In this document: positions 1 to 7,420 of the stretch, in pieces
How positions within the stretch are numbered: position 1 is the first letter of the stretch
Layout: each line of letters opens with the position of its first letter
Source: DATFAS01 sp035254305
Lineage (GTDB): Bacteria; Bacillota; Bacilli; Aneurinibacillales; RAOX-1
NCBI GenBank assembly: GCA_035254305.1
Contig: DATFAS010000038.1
Coordinates: forward strand, 1-10,541
Reading direction: 5' to 3'
Length of the DNA: 10,541 bases
The notes under the pieces: generated by a model
Databases searched by the model: none
Seen by the model: only the letters and a program-made list of their open reading frames with translations
Told to the model about the DNA's origin: nothing
Position numbers and translations under genes: made by a program

Positions 1-72
1 CCTTGTCTAGCATGTGCTGTCCATTTGACCGATCTATCCAGCAAGCAACTAACATCCATACGAATTGGTTAA
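1..72 (+). CDS. [NiFe]-hydrogenase large subunit, C-terminal 23 residues only (partial)
   Basis: Frame 1 reads PCLACAVH, then the 15 residues LTDLSSKQLTSIRIG, then TAA at 70-72. PCxxCxxH is the C-terminal (L2) motif of [NiFe]-hydrogenase large subunits, whose two cysteines bind Ni and bridge Ni and Fe; an Asp normally precedes it and would lie just outside the window. In this family a maturation endopeptidase cuts directly after the His, so the last 15 residues should be absent from the mature enzyme. An extension of about this length is usual for respiratory group 1 enzymes. The cytochrome b gene starts 17 nt downstream and the matching protease gene follows it, which supports the call. The rest of the gene, and presumably the small subunit, lies upstream. 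Certain as to family; the subgroup cannot be told from this fragment. Confidence 0.93.
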   Translation, partial: PCLACAVHLTDLSSKQLTSIRIG

Positions 73-75
73 CTC

Positions 76-83
76 GAGGAGGT
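76..83 (+). promoter_or_regulatory. Ribosome binding site for the cytochrome b gene
   Basis: GAGGAGGT lies 6 nt before GTG at 90-92. This near-perfect anti-16S match selects the GTG as start over an in-frame ATG at 165, which has only a weak AAGGG very close to it. Confidence 0.8.
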
Positions 84-89
84 GGAGTA

Positions 90-845
90 GTGAATACAGG
101 TGAACTTGTTAGAAATCATCCCTATATAAATCAAAGCAAACAAAATCATGCGCATAAGGGTGAGATGCTAAAGATTTATGTTTGGGAACTACCCGTGCGT
201 ATCTTCCATTGGGTTAATGCGGCATGCATTCTCATACTCATGATTACGGGTATTTATATTGGGAATCCTTTTGTATCAGCAACAATTCCTGAAGAAGCTT
301 ATTATTCATTCTTAATGGGATGGGTACGTTATATCCACTTTTCAGCAGCGTTTATTTTTACTATTAATCTACTTTTTCGTTGGTATTGGGTTTATAAGGG
401 CAATGCCTACTCGAAGTCAAATCCTCTTCGTCTGGAATTTTTGAAAGGTATGATTGAGACTGCTAAGGGATACCTATTCCTAAAAAATAAAAAAGGTCAT
501 TATATTGGACATAATCCATTGGCTGAGTTAAGCTACTGGCTTTTTATCGGATGTGGATCAATCGTGATGATTCTTACAGGATACTTTTTATACTTTGAGC
601 CCCAACTGGATTCAAAGCTCGGCAGACTTTTTACATGGGTTCCTACCCTGTTTGGTGGCAACAGCTTTGGTGTTCGTTCTTGGCATCATTTAGTGGCATG
701 GGGCTTCATGATTTTTATGGTTACCCATATCTACATGGCTTTTAGAGAAGATTGGCTGACTCGAAATGGAACCCTTTCTTCCATCTTTACTGGATTTAAG
801 ACAGAAAGACTTCATGGCAAGGGAGATCATCATGTTAAGTCATAA
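90..845 (+). CDS. hyaC: Ni/Fe-hydrogenase b-type cytochrome subunit (HyaC/HydC-like)
   Basis: Membrane diheme cytochrome b of 251 residues that anchors the hydrogenase dimer and passes electrons from H2 oxidation to the quinone pool. After a hydrophilic stretch of about 26 residues comes the family signature YVWELPVRIFHWVN (residues 30-43). Four hydrophobic membrane segments are visible at about 41-58, 80-101, 147-168 and 199-218. Candidate heme ligands are His40, His83, His199 or His200 and His213, the pattern seen in HyaC/HydC proteins. Further family motifs are GHNPLAELSYW (140-150) and RSWHHL (196-201), with FREDW (218-222) after the last helix. The GTG start is chosen for its strong ribosome binding site; it gives a longer hydrophilic N-terminus than usual. 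It lies between the large-subunit and protease genes and its 3' end overlaps the next gene by 14 nt. The family is clear; the gene name follows E. coli usage. Confidence 0.94.
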   Translation: MNTGELVRNHPYINQSKQNHAHKGEMLKIYVWELPVRIFHWVNAACILILMITGIYIGNPFVSATIPEEAYYSFLMGWVRYIHFSAAFIFTINLLFRWYWVYKGNAYSKSNPLRLEFLKGMIETAKGYLFLKNKKGHYIGHNPLAELSYWLFIGCGSIVMILTGYFLYFEPQLDSKLGRLFTWVPTLFGGNSFGVRSWHHLVAWGFMIFMVTHIYMAFREDWLTRNGTLSSIFTGFKTERLHGKGDHHVKS

Positions 846-1329
846 TACTACTAGTCCTCAAAAAAATATTACGATCCTAGGGATCGGAAATACACTCTAT
901 CAAGATGAAGGGATGGGAGTACATATACTCCCTACTCTTCGTGAAGTTTTTGAGGGGCAAGAGGATGTGGAAATCATCGAGGGCGCAACGGATGGGATGG
1001 TACTTTTGGGACCAGTAGAAAGTACAAATTATCTTATTGTAATCGATGCTATTCATGCGGGTATTCGTGCAGGGGAGATTATTACACTTGTGAATGATGA
1101 AATACCCAACTATTTTGGTGTAAAGGTGTCGATTCATCAAATTGGATTTCAAGAGGTACTAGCTGCAGCCAAGCTTCGTGATCAACTTCCTAAGCACTTA
1201 TTTATGTGCGGTATACAGCCTCACTCTATGGAACTAGGATTAGAGGTGTCTGATGTAATAAAAGAGACATTTCCTGCCCTTGTAGATACGATCGTCAATA
1301 AGGTAAGTGAGTGGAGAAATCTTCCATGA
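832..1329 (+). CDS. hyaD: Hydrogenase maturation endopeptidase (HyaD/HybD family, peptidase M52)
   Basis: A 165-residue cytoplasmic protease that removes the C-terminal extension of the hydrogenase large subunit once Ni is inserted. The N-terminus shows the family motif GIGNTLYQDEGMG (residues 17-29). By comparison with E. coli HybD the nickel-sensing ligands should be Glu26, Asp72 (in VIDAIHAG) and His102 (in SIHQIGFQ). ATG at 832 is chosen because AAGGGAG (819-825) sits 6 nt upstream and the protein then has normal length; in-frame ATGs at 766 and 814 would add residues encoded within the cytochrome gene. It overlaps the cytochrome b gene by 14 nt. Its likely substrate is the large subunit ending at position 72, with cleavage after the His of PCLACAVH. 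The family is certain; the pairing with that substrate is inferred from the operon. Confidence 0.95.
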   Translation: MLSHNTTSPQKNITILGIGNTLYQDEGMGVHILPTLREVFEGQEDVEIIEGATDGMVLLGPVESTNYLIVIDAIHAGIRAGEIITLVNDEIPNYFGVKVSIHQIGFQEVLAAAKLRDQLPKHLFMCGIQPHSMELGLEVSDVIKETFPALVDTIVNKVSEWRNLP

Positions 1330-1748
1330 ATAGAAAGGAATTTTTTCAGGAAGCATGGTCAGGCATATTTAACACAATGAAAGAATTGGCGTTGCCCATT
1401 TTAGAAAATAAGGTAGAAAAATTTGATCATTCCATAGAAAGTCTTATAAAAATAAAATGGGTACCATTATCCGTTACCATTCAATCTGATTTTCGCGGTT
1501 GGAAAGAAGTCTATCTTGATAATGGTCATTGGGTTTATCTCTATTATGATGGAAGCCAGCTTAAAGCTTTCGATAAAGTATGTACGAGTTGTCGTTCATT
1601 AACGGTGTTATGGGATCATCATAAGGTAATTAAGTGCTTACTTTGTGAAAAATCCCTCTCATTGGAGACTTTAGAGGGAAATTTGACCATCGAAGAAATG
1701 CCTGTAAAAGAGATGAATCAATTCTATAGTGTAGGAATTTCTGTGTGA
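1326..1748 (+). CDS. Unrecognised Cys4 hydrogenase-operon protein (possible Rieske-like or zinc-ribbon fold)
   Basis: A 140-residue soluble protein that I do not recognise. ATG at 1326 overlaps the protease stop codon in an ATGA arrangement, with GGAG at 1313-1316; an in-frame GTG at 1311 is a less likely start. The first 45 residues look amphipathic and helical and hold Trp11 and Trp45. The middle is rich in aromatics (59-GWKEVYLDNGHWVYLYY). Then come two pairs, C86-T-S-C89 and C104-L-L-C107, 14 residues apart, enough for one Zn or Fe site. The tail after the second pair (about 104-140) runs like the second half of a Rieske domain, but with Cys where Rieske proteins have His. There is no signal peptide or membrane segment. 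Its place between hyaD and hypA suggests a role in hydrogenase assembly or electron transfer. Rubredoxin (HupI-type) is an alternative, but the CPxCG motifs are missing. Confidence 0.85.
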   Translation: MNRKEFFQEAWSGIFNTMKELALPILENKVEKFDHSIESLIKIKWVPLSVTIQSDFRGWKEVYLDNGHWVYLYYDGSQLKAFDKVCTSCRSLTVLWDHHKVIKCLLCEKSLSLETLEGNLTIEEMPVKEMNQFYSVGISV

Positions 1749-1770
1749 AAGAAATGACAAGGGGATCAAC

Positions 1771-2121
1771 ATGCACGAATTATCTTTAATGGGAGATATC
1801 CTAAACCTCATTACTACCGATGCGACTGATCGTGGAATTAAAAAGATTGATCATATTCACTTAATCGTAGGGGAATTAAGTAACGCAATGCCAGATGCCT
1901 TAGATATGGCATTTTCCATTTTTAAAGCTCAAGGAGTGGATATCTTATCTCCTGATTCTATTCTCACGATGGACATAGAGAAGGCTAATGCCCAGTGTGT
2001 TCTCTGTGAACTGGAATACGAGCCAGATCAGCGGTTGGCCGTTTGCCCAAACTGCTTGGTACCAACTGGAAAACTTATTTCAGGAGATAAATTTTCCGTT
2101 GAATTCTATAAAGGGAGCTAA
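1771..2121 (+). CDS. hypA: Hydrogenase maturation nickel metallochaperone HypA
   Basis: A 116-residue protein of normal length that delivers nickel to the hydrogenase large-subunit precursor together with HypB. The N-terminal MHE is the nickel-binding motif (free amine, His2, Glu3), so the start at 1771 is firm; AAGGGGA at 1759-1765 precedes it by 5 nt. The zinc site is formed by two CxxC pairs, Cys76/Cys79 and Cys92/Cys95. VGELSNAMPDAL (residues 33-44) is the family's conserved stretch after the first strand. It starts 22 nt after the Cys4 gene and is followed by hypB after a 5-nt gap. No odd features. Confidence 0.97.
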   Translation: MHELSLMGDILNLITTDATDRGIKKIDHIHLIVGELSNAMPDALDMAFSIFKAQGVDILSPDSILTMDIEKANAQCVLCELEYEPDQRLAVCPNCLVPTGKLISGDKFSVEFYKGS

Positions 2122-2126
2122 TCATT

Positions 2127-2786
2127 ATGAAAGTTACGTTGAATGAAAATGTATTAACTGATAACCAAAAAGCAGCTGATTTCAACCGTGAGCAATTCAG
2201 CAGAAGAAACATATTAGTAATTAATCTGATGAGCTCTCCAGGAGCAGGTAAAACGACATTGCTAGAAAAGACAGTGGCTCATTTTGCAAGTGATTTTCGC
2301 ATTGGAGTAATTGAAGGGGATTTAGCTACAGAAATTGATGCGGATCGGATTCGGGCTCATGGGGCTCAGGCCGTTCAAATCAACACAGGGGGAGGATGTC
2401 ATCTTGATGCAAGAATGGTTGTGAAAGTACTGCCTCAACTAGATTTGGATGCCATTGACATTTTGTTTATCGAAAATGTAGGGAACCTAGTTTGTCCTTC
2501 TGGATATGATTTGGGTCAAACCCATAAGATAGCTGTATTATCTGTCCCTGAAGGAAATGACAAGATTCCGAAATATCCTGTCATGTATCGGAGAACTGAA
2601 ATGGTACTACTAAATAAGATTGATTTACTTCCTTATCTGAATTTTAATGTCCAACAGGCAGAAATAGATTTACAAGGTATTAATCCACAGTCTACATTAA
2701 TGACGTTATCGGCTGTAACCGGTGAGGGAATGGATGAGTGGTATAGCTGGGTTCGGAGTGCATATTTAAAATGTCAAGCGGTTTAG
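2127..2786 (+). CDS. hypB: Hydrogenase nickel incorporation GTPase HypB
   Basis: A 219-residue SIMIBI-class GTPase whose GTP hydrolysis drives nickel transfer into the large subunit with HypA. The Walker A is SSPGAGKTT (36-44), GDLATEID is at 64-71, the G4 motif NKID is at 163-166, and a SAVTGEG stretch lies near the C-terminus. The dimer-interface metal site is present: Cys91-His92 in GGGCHLDA, and Cys123 in NVGNLVCP. The N-terminus has neither the CxxCGC high-affinity nickel site of E. coli HypB nor a His-rich nickel-storage stretch, so this is the minimal form. AAGGGAG (2111-2117) precedes the ATG by 9 nt. The 3' end overlaps hypF by 16 nt. Confidence 0.97.
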   Translation: MKVTLNENVLTDNQKAADFNREQFSRRNILVINLMSSPGAGKTTLLEKTVAHFASDFRIGVIEGDLATEIDADRIRAHGAQAVQINTGGGCHLDARMVVKVLPQLDLDAIDILFIENVGNLVCPSGYDLGQTHKIAVLSVPEGNDKIPKYPVMYRRTEMVLLNKIDLLPYLNFNVQQAEIDLQGINPQSTLMTLSAVTGEGMDEWYSWVRSAYLKCQAV

Positions 2787-5092
2787 AGGTACATATTAAT
2801 GGACGGGTTCAGGGTGTAGGTTTTCGACCATTTATTTTTTCCCTAGCGAAAAAGCTAAACCTAAAAGGTACGGTACAGAACAATCTAGATGGAATAAGGA
2901 TTTATGTTGAAGGAGAAGAAGCTGAGCTATCCTCTTTCGTTCAGGCCATTAAGGAAGCCCCTCCACAATTATCTCGGATTAGGGATGTGTTGGTCAGTAA
3001 GGCTCCTATTCGAGGAGTAACCGAGTTTTCTATCATTGCTAGCGAACGATTGGGAGATTCATCCGTAATCATACCCATTGATTCATCTGTATGTAAGGAT
3101 TGCTTAAAAGAAATGTTTGACCCAACTGATTTTCGCTATCGTTACCCTTTCATTAATTGTACACAGTGTGGACCACGCTATACGATTATTGATGAGTTAC
3201 CCTATGATCGAGTTTCTACTTCGATGCGTTCGTTTTCTATGTGCGAAAAGTGCCAAGGAGAATATGAGGATCCATTCAATCGTAGACATCATGCTCAACC
3301 CATTGCCTGTCCATCCTGTGGGCCAAAGGTAAAACTATTTACTATTGATGGAGATGAAGTTGCAGGTGATCCGATTATTCAAACTCAAAACCTTCTACAG
3401 GAAGGGGCGATCATTGCGATCAAGGGCCTTGGTGGGTACCACTTGTCGTGTAAGGCTAGTGACTCTGCTGTAATTGAAAGATTGCGAGTACGCAAAAATC
3501 GTCCAATTCGCCCACTTGCTCTTATGGTTGCTGATATACAGGTGGCAAAAGAAATAGGAGAAGTAGATGAAACAGCAGTAAAGCATTTAGAATCACCGGA
3601 AAGACCCATTGTTGTTCTAAATAAAAAGGATAGCTTTCACTTACCTGAGATCATTGCTCCTGGTATGAATACAATTGGGGTTATGCTTCCTTATACACCT
3701 CTTCATTATTTATTGCTAGATGACCAATTACCTTACCTAGTTATGACGAGTGCTAATCCTTCTGGACAACCAATTTTATATGAAGACTCACAAGCGTTTG
3801 ATTACTTAAAGGGGATTGCAGATTATATATTGCTAAATGATCGCATCATTTTACATCCTCTTGATGACTCAGTGGTTCGGGTACAAAAGGATGTATCCTT
3901 CTTCATGAGACGTTCGCGTGGATTTGTTCCTGATCCGATTTTGACAAGATCTGATGTTGAGGGGATCGTTGCCCTAGGAGGACAGCAAAAAAATACATTT
4001 GCCTTAGGGAAGCATAATGAAATTTTTCTGAGCCCGCATATTGGGAATATGGATAGTGTTGAGGTGACTCTTTTCCATCAGAAGACATTTGAGCATTTAA
4101 CGACATGGATGGGTATAGAGCCAAATGTGATTGCCATTGATTATCATCCTAACTATGCTACAACTCCATTGGCTAAGGAGCTTAAAGGACAAACGGTACA
4201 GGTTCAACATCATCATGCTCACATGGTATCCTGTATGACGGATAATGGCATCCACGAAGCTTGCTTTGGTATTATCCTTGATGGAACTGGATATGGGATG
4301 GATCATTCGATATGGGGTTTTGAATTGTTCCATGGAGATGCCTCGTCATTTACACGAATTGCCCATCTTAAACAAACTCCATTACCAAGTGGGGAAAAGG
4401 CGATCTATGAGCCATGGAGGAACGCAGTAGGAATGCTTTATGCGTTGTTTGCTGAACAGGGTATAGAGTGGGCGAATCTGTTGTTTCCTGAGAAGAAAGA
4501 GAATATCCCTGTACTTCTTCATCTTATCAAGAATCAAATCAATTCTCCTTTGGCTGGTACCTGTGGGCGATTGTTTGATGCTGTAAGTGCTATTCTTGGG
4601 GTTTGCCATGAGTCTACTTATGATGGAGAGGCTGCTATTCGCCTATCGGAGTTTATGATCTCTAAAGTGTGGAGAGAGGATGAATACCCTTTTGAGTTAG
4701 ATATGGATTCTTATCCTGAACAGCCTATTCAATTGGATTTTAGTAGTGGACTAAAATTGTTAGTGGAAGATTATATCAATAGTGTACCTATTTCTAAGAT
4801 TATTTGTAAGTTTCACCAAATGGTCGTCTCTGCCTGTGTAGGTACGATCATAGAAGCAAAGAAGATCGAACCTACTTTAAGTTCGAAGGTTGTATTGTCT
4901 GGTGGATGCTTTCATAACGATTTTTTGTCTACCAACATAGCTAGAAAACTAAAGGAACAGGGATTCGAGGTATATACCCATAATCAAGTTCCTTGTAATG
5001 ATGGCGGCTTGGCTCTAGGTCAATTGATGATTGCCGCAACAAAAAAAACGGAAATGGAAAGGGATTCGTATGTGCATAGGTGTACCAGCTAA
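2771..5092 (+). CDS. hypF: Carbamoyltransferase HypF
   Basis: A 773-residue multidomain enzyme that turns carbamoyl phosphate and ATP into carbamoyl-adenylate and transfers the carbamoyl group to the C-terminal Cys of HypE, the first step in making the cyanide ligands. Domains in order: acylphosphatase-like (about 5-92, with GRVQGVGFRP at 11-20); a zinc-finger pair with four CxxC motifs at 108-111, 130-133, 158-161 and 180-183; a YrdC-like domain (about 197-390, with KGLGGYHLSC and KNRPIRPLA); and a Kae1-like carbamoyltransferase domain with HHHAH at 480-484 and DGTGYG at 504-509. The C-terminal SGGCFHN and NDGGLALGQ stretches are also typical. The ribosome binding site is weak (GGAG, 12 nt before ATG), so translation is probably coupled to hypB, which it overlaps by 16 nt. 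It overlaps hypC by 23 nt. Intact and of normal length. Confidence 0.98.
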   Translation: MSSGLEVHINGRVQGVGFRPFIFSLAKKLNLKGTVQNNLDGIRIYVEGEEAELSSFVQAIKEAPPQLSRIRDVLVSKAPIRGVTEFSIIASERLGDSSVIIPIDSSVCKDCLKEMFDPTDFRYRYPFINCTQCGPRYTIIDELPYDRVSTSMRSFSMCEKCQGEYEDPFNRRHHAQPIACPSCGPKVKLFTIDGDEVAGDPIIQTQNLLQEGAIIAIKGLGGYHLSCKASDSAVIERLRVRKNRPIRPLALMVADIQVAKEIGEVDETAVKHLESPERPIVVLNKKDSFHLPEIIAPGMNTIGVMLPYTPLHYLLLDDQLPYLVMTSANPSGQPILYEDSQAFDYLKGIADYILLNDRIILHPLDDSVVRVQKDVSFFMRRSRGFVPDPILTRSDVEGIVALGGQQKNTFALGKHNEIFLSPHIGNMDSVEVTLFHQKTFEHLTTWMGIEPNVIAIDYHPNYATTPLAKELKGQTVQVQHHHAHMVSCMTDNGIHEACFGIILDGTGYGMDHSIWGFELFHGDASSFTRIAHLKQTPLPSGEKAIYEPWRNAVGMLYALFAEQGIEWANLLFPEKKENIPVLLHLIKNQINSPLAGTCGRLFDAVSAILGVCHESTYDGEAAIRLSEFMISKVWREDEYPFELDMDSYPEQPIQLDFSSGLKLLVEDYINSVPISKIICKFHQMVVSACVGTIIEAKKIEPTLSSKVVLSGGCFHNDFLSTNIARKLKEQGFEVYTHNQVPCNDGGLALGQLMIAATKKTEMERDSYVHRCTS

Positions 5093-5294
5093 AGTGATTG
5101 AAAAGTATGAATATACTGCCACTGTTGATGTTATGGGAACAAAAATGAATGTAGGAACTATCCTATTAGATCAGGTTCAGGTTGGTGATTTTGTCATTGT
5201 CCATGCAGGGCAAGCTATGACAGTAATTGACGAGGAATTTGCTAAACAAAGTTTGGAAGAATGGAGGAAAATTGCGGATGCTGAACTTGATTGA
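5070..5294 (+). CDS. hypC: Hydrogenase assembly chaperone HypC/HupF
   Basis: A 74-residue chaperone that, with HypD, carries the Fe(CN)2CO unit and delivers it to the large-subunit precursor. The N-terminal MCIGVPAKVIE holds the essential Cys2, which fixes the start at 5070; AAAGGGA (5058-5064) lies 5 nt upstream. His45 in VIVHAG corresponds to the family's conserved His, and IDEEFA follows, as is usual. An in-frame upstream start at 5031 would bury Cys2 and is wrong. It overlaps the end of hypF by 23 nt and the start of hypD by 17 nt. Confidence 0.97.
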   Translation: MCIGVPAKVIEKYEYTATVDVMGTKMNVGTILLDQVQVGDFVIVHAGQAMTVIDEEFAKQSLEEWRKIADAELD

Positions 5295-6396
5295 AGAATT
5301 CTCAAATCCTGAGTTAAGTCAGAAATTATTAGCACAGGTGAAAAATCTAGCAGACCAATACATTCAAAAACATGGTCGTAAGCCTGTGTTCATGGAGGTT
5401 TGTGGTTCTCATACGATGGCATTAGCTCGAACAGGGATTAAACAAGTACTTCGTGATCATGTGAAATTAATTTCTGGACCAGGATGTCCTGTTTGTGTAA
5501 CCGATCAACTATTTATTGATTCCATGATTGAATTGGCACAGGATAGTAACCGAATCATTTGTACGTTTGGAGATATGATCCGTGTTCCTGGTTCAAATGG
5601 ATCTTTAATGGATGCCAAAGCTGAGGGGAAAGATATACGTGTGGTGTATTCTCCGTCAGATTCTGTGAAACTAGCAGAAGAAAATCCTGATCGAGAGGTT
5701 GTATTTTTGGGTATCGGATTTGAGACAACAATCCCACTCCTAGCTGTTGCTCTCAAGCAGGCACAAGATAAGAATCTTACAAACTATTCTATGTGGGTAA
5801 CAACAAAGCTAGTGGAACCAATTGTTAGAGTGCTTTTAGAAGAAAAGGAAGTAGAGTTTGATGGACTTCTTTTGCCAGGACACGTTTCGATCGTGTTGGG
5901 TAAGGATCAATACTCCTATTTAACAGATGATTATGGAATGCCTGGAGTAATATGTGGATTCTATCCTACAGAGGTACTAATCGGAATCTATAAATTAATT
6001 GAGATGCTTCTAGAAGATAGAGTAGGAATTGAAAATCAACATCCAAGACTTGTCACAGATTCAGGTAATCGGAATGCTCAAAATTTAATGAATCAATTTT
6101 TAGAATTGTGTGATGAAGGCTGGAGAGGGATGGGAATGATTCCGAAAAGTGGAATGGATATTCGTGAAGAATACGCCCACTTAAATGCTAAAAAGAAATT
6201 TTCTATCCAAGTACCAGAACCACGGAAAACCAAATGCCGTTGCGGAGATATTATACGAGGCGTAATTACACCAGAAGAGTGCCCACTATATGCTAAGGCT
6301 TGTACACCTTTGCATCCTATCGGCCCTTGTATGGTTTCAGGAGAAGGAACCTGTGCAGCCCATTACCAATACATGAGAGAGGAACTAAACGGATGA
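5278..6396 (+). CDS. hypD: Hydrogenase formation protein HypD
   Basis: A 372-residue Fe-S scaffold protein that, with HypC, assembles the iron centre with its CN and CO ligands. Key motifs: MEVCGSHTMA with Cys42 (the Fe-binding Cys, matching E. coli Cys41), SGPGCPVCV with Cys71 and Cys74, FGDMIRVPGS, GIGFETTIP and PGHVS. The C-terminal cysteine-rich region has Cys320, 322, 335, 342, 351 and 359, which includes the [4Fe-4S] ligands. ATG at 5278 is preceded by GGAGG (5263-5267) at 10 nt; an in-frame TTG at 5272 is possible, and the TTG at 5227 lies too deep inside hypC. It overlaps hypC by 17 nt and hypE by 4 nt. GFYPTEVL stands where many HypDs have GFEP; otherwise ordinary. Confidence 0.97.
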   Translation: MLNLIEEFSNPELSQKLLAQVKNLADQYIQKHGRKPVFMEVCGSHTMALARTGIKQVLRDHVKLISGPGCPVCVTDQLFIDSMIELAQDSNRIICTFGDMIRVPGSNGSLMDAKAEGKDIRVVYSPSDSVKLAEENPDREVVFLGIGFETTIPLLAVALKQAQDKNLTNYSMWVTTKLVEPIVRVLLEEKEVEFDGLLLPGHVSIVLGKDQYSYLTDDYGMPGVICGFYPTEVLIGIYKLIEMLLEDRVGIENQHPRLVTDSGNRNAQNLMNQFLELCDEGWRGMGMIPKSGMDIREEYAHLNAKKKFSIQVPEPRKTKCRCGDIIRGVITPEECPLYAKACTPLHPIGPCMVSGEGTCAAHYQYMREELNG

Positions 6397-7397
6397 ACGA
6401 TCAACGAATTACAATGGCTCATGGTGATGGAGGCGAACAAGCTCACCAACTGATTGAAGAGGTATTTCTTAAAGCCTTTGGGTATAACGGTGAGCCACTA
6501 ATGGATGCCGCCTGTGTGAAAGTAACAGATCGGATAGCTGTTTCGACAGATAGTTTTGTTATTAAACCAATCTTCTTCCCAGGTGGTAATATCGGTAAAA
6601 TAGCTGTAGCTGGAACTGTTAATGATATTGCGGTAAGCGGTGCCGTTCCAATGTATATCACAGCTGGCTTTATCCTAGAGGAAGGCTTTTTGATTCGCGA
6701 TTTGGTGAGTATTGTAGAATCGATGGCTGAGGAAGCTAAGAAAGCTGGGGTACGTTTGATTTCAGGCGATACGAAGGTTGTGGAGCGCGGAAGTGCAGAT
6801 GGAATGTTCATTAATACGACTGGAATTGGTATCTACCAAAATGAGATTCAAATTCACCCTGAAGCTATGCAGGAAGGTGACTCTATTATTATTAGTGGAA
6901 CCATTGGTGACCATGGGGTAACCATTCTTACTGCAAGGGGAGAATTGGGGTTAATATCAGATGTCCAAAGTGATTGTGCTAGTTTAAATCATTTAATTCG
7001 AGAAGCTTGTGAGGGGCAGTCAGGGATCAGGATAATGAGAGATCCGACAAGGGGTGGTTTAGCTACCACACTTGTTGAGATTTGTGAAGACTTTAAAGTG
7101 ACCATGGAATTGGATCAAACCGCCCTGCCTGTTCGCCAGGATGTACGTGGGGCCTGTGATATGCTCGGATTTGACCCCTTATATATGGCTAATGAAGGAA
7201 AGGTCATCATCATTACGGCTAAGGAATCTGAGGAATATGTGCTTAAGGCTCTACAAAGTCATGAACTAGGGAAAAATGCTAAAGTAATTGGTTCTATAAC
7301 CTCTAAAGATAGAGGACAATTGCTTCTAAAAACTCCTATGGGAACAACACGTAGATTAGGCCGTATGGCCGGAATGCATCTACCACGGATCTGTTAA
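6393..7397 (+). CDS. hypE: Hydrogenase expression/formation protein HypE (thiocarboxamide dehydratase)
   Basis: A 334-residue PurM/ThiL-like ATPase that dehydrates the carbamoyl group on its own C-terminal Cys to a thiocyanate, which is then passed to HypC-HypD as cyanide. The protein ends in PRIC, so the essential terminal Cys334 is present. Other family motifs are MAHGDGGEQAHQLI near the start, AVSTDSFVIKP, GTVNDIAVSGA, ISGDTKVVERG, RDPTRGGLATTL and ANEGK. The start at 6393 overlaps the hypD stop as ATGA, with AGAGG about 10 nt upstream; a longer in-frame reading from 6300 lies inside hypD and is not family-like. It is the last gene of the operon and is followed by a hairpin at 7421-7461. 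Confidence 0.97.
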   Translation: MNDQRITMAHGDGGEQAHQLIEEVFLKAFGYNGEPLMDAACVKVTDRIAVSTDSFVIKPIFFPGGNIGKIAVAGTVNDIAVSGAVPMYITAGFILEEGFLIRDLVSIVESMAEEAKKAGVRLISGDTKVVERGSADGMFINTTGIGIYQNEIQIHPEAMQEGDSIIISGTIGDHGVTILTARGELGLISDVQSDCASLNHLIREACEGQSGIRIMRDPTRGGLATTLVEICEDFKVTMELDQTALPVRQDVRGACDMLGFDPLYMANEGKVIIITAKESEEYVLKALQSHELGKNAKVIGSITSKDRGQLLLKTPMGTTRRLGRMAGMHLPRIC

Positions 7398-7420
7398 AAC
7401 TTTAACTTACTAACTTGCTA

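Noticed and set aside
3..89. In-frame extension of the cytochrome b reading frame back to the window start
   Set aside because: These bases encode the large-subunit C-terminus in another frame, and the ribosome binding site at 76-83 puts the cytochrome start at 90.
877..1152. 91-codon - strand open frame
   Set aside because: It lies fully antisense to the well-supported protease gene and shows no family features.
3117..4609. Several 60-78 codon open frames on both strands
   Set aside because: All lie inside hypF in other frames and none has a ribosome binding site or recognisable motif.
5505..5756. Two overlapping - strand open frames of 60-83 codons
   Set aside because: Both are antisense to the conserved centre of hypD and are explained as shadows of its codon use.
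6443..6811. 122-codon - strand open frame
   Set aside because: It is antisense to hypE, which has full-length family motifs; the antisense product is low-complexity Ser/Ile/Ala and looks like a shadow.
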